The notes below the pieces were generated by a model. The model was not told the DNA's origin. It searched no databases and was given only the letters and a program-made list of their open reading frames with translations. 61,411 nucleotides of DNA from Ferrimonas balearica (GTDB lineage: Bacteria; Pseudomonadota; Gammaproteobacteria; Enterobacterales; Shewanellaceae), in contig NZ_JAHVHW010000014.1 of NCBI RefSeq assembly GCF_019802055.1, positions 1 to 61,411 on the forward strand, read 5' to 3'. The translations under genes were made by a program, and so were the position numbers. Positions 16,200 to 23,077 of this stretch are shown one piece after another. Numbering within the stretch: position 1 is the first letter of the stretch; each line of letters opens with the position of its first letter.

Positions 16200-16754
16200 A
16201 TGAACTCCCACAACAACGGTACCGCCAAACGCACACTGTGGCTGTTGCTGGCGGCGTTTACCCTGCCAGTGGTACTGGCCTATCTCTACCTCACTCAGGG
16301 CTGGTACCAGGGTGGGGCGACCAACAGGGGCCAACTGCTCTCCGGCCTCTCCTATGAGTCCCTCTCCGTCGCTAACCCGGCGCAACGTCAGTGGCAGGTG
16401 ATCACCCTGCTGCCCGCAGAGTGCGACGCGGACTGCCTTGATCGTCTCGCAATGCTGCATCAGGCCCATATCGCCCTCGGCCGGGAGCAGGACCGGGTCG
16501 TGCCCCTGGTCTATCTGACGGCAGACAGCGATCCCGGCATCCGCGGCGAACTGACCAGTCGTTCTCTGCACATCGCCAACGCTGAGGCGGCCGTGGAGGA
16601 GGCGCTGATGCCGAACGGTCTGGTGGTGGTAGACCCGATGGGGCAGTGGGTGATGGGCTACCCGGCGGTTGCCGGTACCGAAGCCCATATTCAGCAGGGG
16701 CGTGATCTGCTCAGTGATCTGCGCAAGCTTTTGAAACTGAGCCGGATTGGCTAG
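16200..16754 (+). CDS. Membrane-anchored protein of cox clusters, unknown function, CxxxC motif
   Basis: A 184-residue protein with one N-terminal helix (about residues 11-31) and a periplasmic domain. Its pattern (WQVITLLPAECDADCLDRL, later PNGLVVVDPMGQWVMGYP) suggests a degenerate thioredoxin or SCO-like fold. The CDADC pair has the CxxxC spacing of SCO copper proteins, but no histidine in an SCO-like context is evident. AGAGGAG six bases before the ATG fixes the start. Similar proteins sit between SURF1 and ctaA in pseudomonads and relatives, so a role in oxidase assembly is inferred. Confidence 0.8.
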   Translation: MNSHNNGTAKRTLWLLLAAFTLPVVLAYLYLTQGWYQGGATNRGQLLSGLSYESLSVANPAQRQWQVITLLPAECDADCLDRLAMLHQAHIALGREQDRVVPLVYLTADSDPGIRGELTSRSLHIANAEAAVEEALMPNGLVVVDPMGQWVMGYPAVAGTEAHIQQGRDLLSDLRKLLKLSRIG

Positions 16755-16762
16755 GAGGGACC

Positions 16763-17719
16763 ATGAAAAAACTGACCTTTGCGACCCTGTCCCTGGCCTT
16801 TGTGGTGATCCTCCTCGGGGCGTTTACCCGCCTGACCGATGCGGGGCTGGGTTGTCCCGACTGGCCCGGCTGTTACGGTTTTCTGACCGTGCCCTCCGAG
16901 CAGCATATCCCGATTGCCGAGGCCCGATTCCCGGAACGCCCGGTGGAAGCGGCCAAAGCGTGGGCGGAGATGGTGCATCGCTACGTGGCGGGCACGCTGG
17001 GATTAATGATCCTGGCTTTGGCGTTGGTTTCGCTGAAGCACAGCGGCCCGAAAAAGCTGCCTTGGGCGTTGGTGGGTCTGGTGATCTTTCAGGCCGCCCT
17101 GGGGATGTGGACCGTAACACTGGATCTGATGCCCGTGGTGGTGATGGGGCACCTGCTTGGGGGCTTTGCTATCTTCAGCCTACTGTTTCTTTTGTGGTTA
17201 CGGCAGCACTCGGTGGCGGTGACCCTCTCTCCGTTAAGGGGTCTGGCGATGGTGGCCCTGGCGGTATTGGTGGGACAGATCATGCTTGGCGGCTGGACCT
17301 CAGCCAACTACGCGGCACTGGTCTGCACGCAACTGCCCATCTGTGAAGGGGACTGGATGGGAAACCTCTCCCCGCTTGAAGCGTTCCACCCACTGCCGCC
17401 CCCGGCAGAGAGCTACGAGTTTGGGGTACTGGATTACCCGGCCCGCATGACCATCCATGTAAGCCACCGGATCGGCGCCGTGATCACCGCACTGGTGTTG
17501 CTGTGGCTCTGGTGGCGTCTGCGTGAAAACGGAGCCAACCGCATTGCTGCAGTATTGGGGACCGTGTTGCTGGTGCAGGTTGCGCTGGGCGTGACCAATG
17601 TCGTTGGCTCGCTGCCGCTTCCGGTGGCCGTCGCGCACAACGGCGTGGCAGCACTGCTGCTGCTCACTCTGGTTTGGATCAACCATCTGGCCTGGCGCAG
17701 TCCGGCCAAGGAGGCGTAA
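16763..17719 (+). CDS. ctaA: Heme A synthase CtaA/COX15
   Basis: Oxidises the C8 methyl of heme o to formyl, making heme a. The 318-residue protein has eight predicted membrane helices with the four conserved heme-ligand histidines (MVHRYVAG, MGHLLGG, HVSHRIGA and VAHNGVAAL). Cys pairs are in GLGCPDWPGCYG and CTQLPIC. ATG follows AGGAGGGACC. It is directly followed by cyoE with no gap. Confidence 0.95.
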   Translation: MKKLTFATLSLAFVVILLGAFTRLTDAGLGCPDWPGCYGFLTVPSEQHIPIAEARFPERPVEAAKAWAEMVHRYVAGTLGLMILALALVSLKHSGPKKLPWALVGLVIFQAALGMWTVTLDLMPVVVMGHLLGGFAIFSLLFLLWLRQHSVAVTLSPLRGLAMVALAVLVGQIMLGGWTSANYAALVCTQLPICEGDWMGNLSPLEAFHPLPPPAESYEFGVLDYPARMTIHVSHRIGAVITALVLLWLWWRLRENGANRIAAVLGTVLLVQVALGVTNVVGSLPLPVAVAHNGVAALLLLTLVWINHLAWRSPAKEA

Positions 17720-18625
17720 ATGGCTAAGCTGCAACTGGCTCTGATGGACACGCCCGCCTGGCCATGGCGGGACTACCTGGAGATGACCAAGCCTAAGGTG
17801 GTGGCACTGATGCTGGTCACCGCTTTGGTGGGGATGGCGCTGGCCAGTCCCGGCTGGATCCCTCTCAATGCCCTGTTCTTTGGCCTGACGGGCATCGGCC
17901 TGATGGCGGGTGCCGCAGCGGCCATCAACCATCTGGTGGATCGCCGTATCGACACCATTATGGCGCGCACACACAACCGTCCACTGCCGAAGGGGCGGGT
18001 GGCGCCAATGCAGGCGCTGGTGTTTGCTTCAGTGCTGGCGGTGGTGGGCTTTGTCATGCTCTATGCGCTGGTCAATCCGCTTACCGCCTGGCTCACTTTT
18101 GCCAGCCTGATCGGCTACGCCGGGATCTACACCGGCTTCCTTAAACGCGCTACCCCGCAGAACATTGTGATCGGCGGTCTGGCTGGCGCCATGCCACCCC
18201 TGTTGGGTTGGACCGCGGTCACTGGGGATTTCCATGGCCACGGCATGTTGCTGGTGATCATCATCTTTGCCTGGACGCCGCCCCATTTCTGGGCCCTCGC
18301 CATCCACCGCAAAGCGGATTACGCCAAGGCGGGATTACCGATGCTGCCGGTAACCCACGGGGTGGAGTACACCAAAACTCACATCCTGCTTTACAGCTTC
18401 CTGCTGGCGCTGGCCTGTTTGCTGCCGGTTCTGGTGGGGATGAGCGGCGCCCTTTACCTGATGGGGTCTACGGTGCTCAGTGGCTGGTTTCTCTGGCGTG
18501 CCTGGCAACTGAAGTTCCAACCGGAACGCTATGAGCCGATCAAGCTGTTCCTGTTCTCCATCTGGCAACTGCTGGCGCTGTTTGTGTTGATGCTGGTGGA
18601 CCACTATCTGGGGTTGTGGCTATGA
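17720..18625 (+). CDS. cyoE: Heme O synthase (protoheme IX farnesyltransferase)
   Basis: UbiA-family prenyltransferase that adds farnesyl to heme b, giving heme o, the substrate of CtaA. The 301-residue protein has about nine membrane helices and the Asp-rich motif [22 protein letters not shown] second conserved loop is [23 protein letters not shown] lies at the end of ctaA and the ATG follows its stop directly, implying coupled translation. Confidence 0.96.
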   Translation: MAKLQLALMDTPAWPWRDYLEMTKPKVVALMLVTALVGMALASPGWIPLNALFFGLTGIGLMAGAAAAINHLVDRRIDTIMARTHNRPLPKGRVAPMQALVFASVLAVVGFVMLYALVNPLTAWLTFASLIGYAGIYTGFLKRATPQNIVIGGLAGAMPPLLGWTAVTGDFHGHGMLLVIIIFAWTPPHFWALAIHRKADYAKAGLPMLPVTHGVEYTKTHILLYSFLLALACLLPVLVGMSGALYLMGSTVLSGWFLWRAWQLKFQPERYEPIKLFLFSIWQLLALFVLMLVDHYLGLWL

Positions 18626-19266
18626 AGGCATCAAGCCAATGGATCATTCTGCTGGGGTTGGTTGCCCTGATGGCCGGCCTCTCCTTCAGCCTGCAGGATG
18701 CGGCACCCCGTCCCACCGTGTCAGCCCTGTGGCTTGAGCAACCCCGGGCTTTGCCGGAGTTTGCCCTCACCGACCATCAGGGTCAGCCCTTTGATCGTGC
18801 CCGACTGGAGGGACGGTGGAGCCTGATTTTTGTGGGCTACACCTCCTGCCCCGACGTGTGCCCGACCACCATGTCGGATCTGGCCCGAGTCTACCCGAAG
18901 CTGGAGCGCTCGCTGGGTGACGATCCGGTTCAGGTGATTCTGTTGTCGGTCGACCCGGCCCGGGATGCGCCGGAGAAGCTGGGTCAGTACGTTGAGTTCT
19001 TCCGTCCCGGCTTTCAGGCGGTCACCGGTGACCATGCCCAGCTTTACCCTTTTACCCAGTCTCTTGGCCTGGTTTACGCCCTGGTGGATAACCCCAACGG
19101 TGGTGAGTACCTGGTGGATCACTCCGCCGATCTGGTGCTGATTAACCCAAGGGGAGAGATCGAAGCGTTTTTCCGGCCCACTGGTGAATTGGGCACTCTG
19201 CGGAAGGTTTCCATGGCACAGCTGGAGCATGATCTGCCGGTGATTGTGGAGGCCTATTCGGGGTGA
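18622..19266 (+). CDS. SCO1/SenC-family copper chaperone
   Basis: Thioredoxin-fold, membrane-anchored periplasmic protein that delivers copper to the CuA site of subunit II. It has 214 residues with an N-terminal helix (about 7-24), the copper-binding Cys76 and Cys80 in [11 protein letters not shown], and the conserved His in [12 protein letters not shown]. The ATG at 18622 overlaps the cyoE stop (ATGA). It is the last gene of the oxidase cluster and is followed by a strong terminator. Confidence 0.94.
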   Translation: MKASSQWIILLGLVALMAGLSFSLQDAAPRPTVSALWLEQPRALPEFALTDHQGQPFDRARLEGRWSLIFVGYTSCPDVCPTTMSDLARVYPKLERSLGDDPVQVILLSVDPARDAPEKLGQYVEFFRPGFQAVTGDHAQLYPFTQSLGLVYALVDNPNGGEYLVDHSADLVLINPRGEIEAFFRPTGELGTLRKVSMAQLEHDLPVIVEAYSG

Positions 19267-19287
19267 AACGCGCTGGAAATGAGCAAT

Positions 19288-19316
19288 AAAAAAGGACACT
19301 TTGGTGTCCTTTTTTG
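19288..19316 (+). terminator. Intrinsic terminator of the cox operon
   Basis: A stem GGACAC/GTGTCC with loop TTTG is extended by A/T pairs and followed by six T. It lies about 20 bases after the SCO stop. The poly-A on the left would also let it act on the minus strand. Confidence 0.88.
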
Positions 19317-19605
19317 TTGTCATCCCAAAACCACCGCCTATGGCGGTGGTGAACAGAATTTTGGGGCTTTGCCCGTAGAGTTGAGACTTCTAAATATATT
19401 CGCGTAAACGGATAAGTAGACGAGCCTCAAAATCGAATCCGTTTGATGGTGTTTCACGGCGAAAGCCGTCCACCTTCGCCGACTCGCGGCGCCGAGCGTG
19501 AGCGACTGGGAATGAAGCCGAGGGCCATGGAAGGCCCGAGTGGCCAGCCGAGCATGGGTGAACGCCGATAGGCGTGAACGCGGAGCCATGGAGGGCGGAG
19601 CCGGC

Positions 19606-19640
19606 TTTTTGGAAAGGGTATGGATAGCCCTTTCCAAAAA
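19606..19640. repeat. Perfect 13-bp inverted repeat inside the element
   Basis: TTTTTGGAAAGGG and CCCTTTCCAAAAA are separated by nine bases. It is the strongest stem of the element. A/T runs at its base make it look like a terminator on either strand, although it is in the middle of the element. Confidence 0.85.
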
Positions 19641-19811
19641 CGAGTCTGGCCAGAGCTGAAATGGAAAGGAGAGGGAGCGAGGGGCTTTCGTCGCGCCGGA
19701 GGCATAGGGGAGTCCAGAGGGGCGTTAGCCCTTCTGGCGGCCGCCGGGCCGCTCCCGGCAAAAGGGGGTAATGGCTTCGCTACAGTTACATACCTGTGGC
19801 ATCCCCGAAAA

Positions 19812-19837
19812 CAAAAAGCCCCCTTAAAGGGGGCTAA
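19812..19837 (-). terminator. Terminator of the deacetylase gene, carried by the element
   Basis: On the minus strand a stem AGCCCCC/GGGGGCT (arms 19829-19835 and 19817-19823) is followed by five T. The same hairpin at 65-83 serves copA, so both element copies lie just downstream of a minus-strand gene and provide its terminator. Confidence 0.75.
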
Positions 19838-19878
19838 TCAAAGCCACCTGCTATGCAGGTGGATATTTACACTTGGTC

Positions 19879-20928
19879 TTACTCCGCCGGCCAGCTGCCG
19901 TCCGGATTGGCTTGAATCCAGGGCTGGGAGTACCAGTAGTAGCCGTTCTGAGTGCGGCTGGGCGCGGTGCAGTTGTAGCGACTGCGACCGGCAGGCATCG
20001 GCAGGTCCGCCTGAATGGTGAAGGTGTTGTCATCCAGCCAGGTTGGCGCTTTGGCGCCCTGGCCTTGGATGTAGCACATCAGCTCTTTGGTGCGGACGTC
20101 CTTGCCATCAAGGGTGACGGTCAGAGTAGGGCGGTTGCGGCCAATCAGCTCGGACTCCTCGCCGTCCACGGCGACAACCGGCATGTTCAGACTGTGCAGT
20201 TTGACCTTCAGGGTGGCCATATCGGCGTAGGGACCGGCCACCGGGTAGCGGGGAACGGCGGTCAGACTGGAGTAGGGACCAGCGGCACCGGAGTGCTGGC
20301 CAATGCCAACAAAGCCCATGTTGTCCAGCAACTTGCGCAGGGCCTGGTTGTATTCACCATAGGGGTACGCCAGCATCTTTACGTTGTGGCCGATCTCTTC
20401 AGTGATGATCGTCTCTGTCTTCTCGATGTCTGCGCGGATCCGGGCTTCCCACTGCGCTTGAGTCTCGCCCTCAAAGCGGCGGATCAAGTGGTCATGCGCC
20501 TCGCTGTGGTTGGCGATGGTGGCGCCCTCTTTGCTCAGAACTCGCAAGGTGTCCCAATCCATCATATTGGCACGGCCGACCGGGGCGGGATTGATAAAGA
20601 GGGTGTAGGGGAAGCCATAACGCTTCAGCACCGGATGACCGTTTTCATAGATGTTCTGAAAGCCGTCATCAAAGGTGATGGCAACGGTCTTCGGAGGGAG
20701 CGGGGTCTTGCTGCGGATGGCGTCGATGACGGTTTGCAGAGAGACGACATTGAACTGGTTCTCGGCCAGGTAGGCCATCTGCTCTTCAAACTGGGCGGGA
20801 GTCACCGAGGTGATGGCCGGCGTGTTTTCGCTGACGTGGTGGTACTGTAGGATCACCGCAGCCTGTACCGGCAATGCAGCGCACCACAGCGGCAGCCACG
20901 TGAGCAGCCGGAGTATCGAATTCTTCAT
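19879..20928 (-). CDS. Secreted polysaccharide deacetylase (NodB domain)
   Basis: A 349-residue protein with a signal peptide (cleavage about residue 24, after VQA). The NodB carbohydrate-esterase domain (about 25-240) contains the catalytic and metal motifs TFDDGFQN (general-base Asp, metal Asp) and NHSEAHDH (metal-binding His), plus LAYPYGEYN. The C-terminal ~110 residues form a separate domain of unknown type ending in WYSQPWIQANPDGSW. It removes acetyl groups from an exported polysaccharide; the substrate is unknown. The ATG at 20928 gives a clean signal peptide. The divergent MATE gene starts only 20 bases away. Confidence 0.88.
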   Translation of the reverse strand: MKNSILRLLTWLPLWCAALPVQAAVILQYHHVSENTPAITSVTPAQFEEQMAYLAENQFNVVSLQTVIDAIRSKTPLPPKTVAITFDDGFQNIYENGHPVLKRYGFPYTLFINPAPVGRANMMDWDTLRVLSKEGATIANHSEAHDHLIRRFEGETQAQWEARIRADIEKTETIITEEIGHNVKMLAYPYGEYNQALRKLLDNMGFVGIGQHSGAAGPYSSLTAVPRYPVAGPYADMATLKVKLHSLNMPVVAVDGEESELIGRNRPTLTVTLDGKDVRTKELMCYIQGQGAKAPTWLDDNTFTIQADLPMPAGRSRYNCTAPSRTQNGYYWYSQPWIQANPDGSWPAE

Positions 20929-20948
20929 TGAGGTTCCCAATTCCTGTT

Positions 20949-22286
20949 ATGACGATCACCGCCATTTTGCGGCAGTGGGAGGGGCATCGACGCACCTTTA
21001 TGCTGGCGCTGCCGATGATCCTGTCCAACGTCACTATCCCCTTGTTGGGGCTGGTAGATACGGCCGTGATCGGCCATCTCAGCGACGCCTACTATTTGGG
21101 TGGCGTCGCCGTTGGCGCGATGATTATAACCTTTTTGTTTTGGATTCTGGGATTTTTGCGGATGGCCACCACAGGCTTGGTGGCCCAGGCCTTTGGTGCG
21201 GGCGATCCCCTGTCTCAGCTGAGGGTGGTGTTCCAGGCGGGCGCAATGGCGCTGATGCTGGCAATGCTGTTGCTGCTGTTCCAGGCACCCATCCTCTCGA
21301 TGGCTTTAATGCTGGTTGGGGGCAGTGCCGAGGTGCAGCACTATGCCAGCGTCTACTTCTCCGTTCGGATCTGGTCCGCCCCTGCGGCACTGCTCAACCT
21401 GGCACTGCTCGGTTATCTGCTGGGCCGGCAGAGCCCACGCTCGGCGATGTGGCTGCTGCTCTGCACCAATGGTCTGAATATCGCGCTGGATCTGCTATTT
21501 GTGGTGGGTTTTGGCTGGGGTGTGGCAGGCGCAGCCGGGGCCAGTGTGATCGCCGACTATGGCGCATTAGCGCTGGCGCTGACCCTGGTCTGGCATCAGC
21601 TGCCCCCGGAGCTTCGCAGCAAAACCACCTTGAGTTTGCTCAATCTCAAGGGGTGTGGCCGATTGCTGGCACTGAATCGGGACATCTTTATTCGCACCCT
21701 GTGTCTGCAGCTCTGCATGGCCTTTGTTACCGCACAGGGAGCACGTCTTGGCGATGCGGTGGTGGCCGCCAACTCGGTACTGATGAACTTCACGCTGCTG
21801 ATGGCCTACGCTCTGGATGGGTTTGCCTATGCCGCTGAGGCCGAGGTGGGGCGAGCCAGTGGTGCGCGGGACCGGGATGGGATCCGCCATGCGGTGGTGC
21901 TTGGCGGGTTTTGGTCAGCGCTGACCGCCGGTGCCTTTACCCTGCTGTTTTGGACTGGCGGTGAGGGGATCATTGCGCTGCTGACCAGCATCGAGGCGGT
22001 TCGTACCACGGCGACGGAATACCTGCCCTGGGTGGTGATATACCCATTACTGGCCTTCACCTGTTTTCTGTTTGATGGGGTCTATATCGGCGCCGCTCGC
22101 GGGCGTGAGATGCGCAACAGCATGGTGTGGTCTGCGCTGGGGTTCTTTGCCCTGTGGGCTGCGACCCAATCCGCGCTGCCGGGCAACCATGCCTTGTGGA
22201 TGGCGTTTTGCGGCTTTATCGCCCTGCGCAGCGTGACCCTGTCTGGCCACTTCTGGTGGAGCTGGCGACAGGGGCAGTGGGGATAA
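20949..22286 (+). CDS. dinF: MATE-family efflux transporter, DinF type
   Basis: Multidrug/cation antiporter of the inner membrane. The 445-residue protein has twelve predicted helices. The MATE signature LPMILSNVTIPLLGLVDTAVIGHL and the DinF-like YLGGVAVGAMIITFLFW...LRMATTGLVAQAFG are clear. In Escherichia coli dinF follows lexA, but here it is apart from lexA and no SOS box was seen upstream, so damage control is not supported. The ATG at 20949 leaves 20 bases to the divergent deacetylase start; the two promoters must overlap or lie within the genes. Confidence 0.93.
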   Translation: MTITAILRQWEGHRRTFMLALPMILSNVTIPLLGLVDTAVIGHLSDAYYLGGVAVGAMIITFLFWILGFLRMATTGLVAQAFGAGDPLSQLRVVFQAGAMALMLAMLLLLFQAPILSMALMLVGGSAEVQHYASVYFSVRIWSAPAALLNLALLGYLLGRQSPRSAMWLLLCTNGLNIALDLLFVVGFGWGVAGAAGASVIADYGALALALTLVWHQLPPELRSKTTLSLLNLKGCGRLLALNRDIFIRTLCLQLCMAFVTAQGARLGDAVVAANSVLMNFTLLMAYALDGFAYAAEAEVGRASGARDRDGIRHAVVLGGFWSALTAGAFTLLFWTGGEGIIALLTSIEAVRTTATEYLPWVVIYPLLAFTCFLFDGVYIGAARGREMRNSMVWSALGFFALWAATQSALPGNHALWMAFCGFIALRSVTLSGHFWWSWRQGQWG

Positions 22287-22314
22287 CAAAACGCCGGCCA
22301 TCAGGCCGGCGTTG
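22287..22314 (-). terminator. Hairpin terminator between dinF and nfuA
   Basis: A 9-bp stem (ACGCCGGCC/GGCCGGCGT, arms 22291-22299 and 22304-22312) is followed on the minus strand by four T, so it mainly serves nfuA. It may also end dinF transcripts. Confidence 0.7.
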
Positions 22315-22333
22315 AGGTTTCTGAGCGGATGCC

Positions 22334-22912
22334 TCAGAAGTAGGAGTGCTCGCCGTGCTCGTGCTCGGTGACATCCTTAACGGCGGTCAGCTCACCAGCG
22401 AACTCTTCCAGCAGCTGCTTCTCGATGCCATCCTTCAGGGTGACGTCCACCATGGAGCAGCCGTTACAGCCGCCGCCAAACTGGATAACCGCGATGCCTT
22501 CCTCGGTCAGTTCCATCAGGGTGATGTAACCGCCGTGGCCGGCCAGTTGCGGGTTTACCTGAGATTGGATCACGTACTCAACACGGTCACGCAGCGGCGC
22601 GTCGTCGGCCACTTTGCGCATCTTGGCGTTCGGGGCCTTCAGGGTCAGTTGGCTGCCCAGTTGGTCGGTCACGTAGTCGATCAGGGCTTCTTCCAGGAAG
22701 GGAGCGCTCTTCTCGTCCACCATGGCATTAAAGCTTTCGAACGGCAGCTCGATGTCATCCGCTTCCACGGCATCCGGCGGGCAGTAGGAAACACCGCACT
22801 CCGCTTGCGGGGTGCCCGGATTAATCACGAAAACACGGATGTTGGTGCCTTCCGGCTGGGAAGACAGCAGTTTGGCAAAATGGGCCTGAGCGGCTTCGGT
22901 AATGGTGATCAT
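22334..22912 (-). CDS. nfuA: Fe-S cluster biogenesis protein NfuA
   Basis: Carries [4Fe-4S] clusters to target enzymes. The 192-residue protein has a degenerate A-type domain (1-100) and a C-terminal Nfu domain with the cluster-binding pair Cys149 and Cys152 ([11 protein letters not shown]), at the same positions as in Escherichia coli NfuA. The upstream gap of 165 bases to the divergent M14 gene probably holds both promoters. comF and bioH follow nearby, as in Escherichia coli. Confidence 0.96.
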   Translation of the reverse strand: MITITEAAQAHFAKLLSSQPEGTNIRVFVINPGTPQAECGVSYCPPDAVEADDIELPFESFNAMVDEKSAPFLEEALIDYVTDQLGSQLTLKAPNAKMRKVADDAPLRDRVEYVIQSQVNPQLAGHGGYITLMELTEEGIAVIQFGGGCNGCSMVDVTLKDGIEKQLLEEFAGELTAVKDVTEHEHGEHSYF

Positions 22913-23077
22913 ACTGGCTCTCTTAAAACCTGAGCTTTTGACTCGGATATCTCATGATAACCGGATTGAGCCGCCGATTATAGAGTCAGAGATTGAAGCC
23001 GGTCACGGTTTATTGGCTAGGGCGTAGGGCGATTGTTACACTTCGTGGTCATAACGATAACAACCGGTTCATGGACG

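Larger units (their letters stand above)
19322..19870 (+). mobile_element. Structured non-coding element bounded by hairpins, copy B
   Basis: This ~550-base GC-rich region separates SCO from the deacetylase gene and shows no credible gene. Its ends are marked by similar hairpins with TAT loops: ACCACCGCC/GGCGGTGGT (19330-19338, 19342-19350) and CCACCTGC/GCAGGTGG (19844-19851, 19855-19862). Inside are a perfect 13-bp inverted repeat (19606-19618 with 19628-19640), a 10-bp stem allowing one G-T pair (19714-19723 with 19728-19737) and several shorter stems. The last ~117 bases recur at 1-118. A 123-codon open frame runs antisense (19390-19761) without a ribosome binding site. The layout resembles a non-autonomous IS200/IS605-type element that may encode a structured RNA. 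This is inference. Confidence 0.6.

Noticed and set aside
20928-20949. SOS box sought upstream of dinF
   Set aside because: The 20-base divergent gap holds no CTGT-N8-ACAG, so SOS control as in Escherichia coli is not supported.
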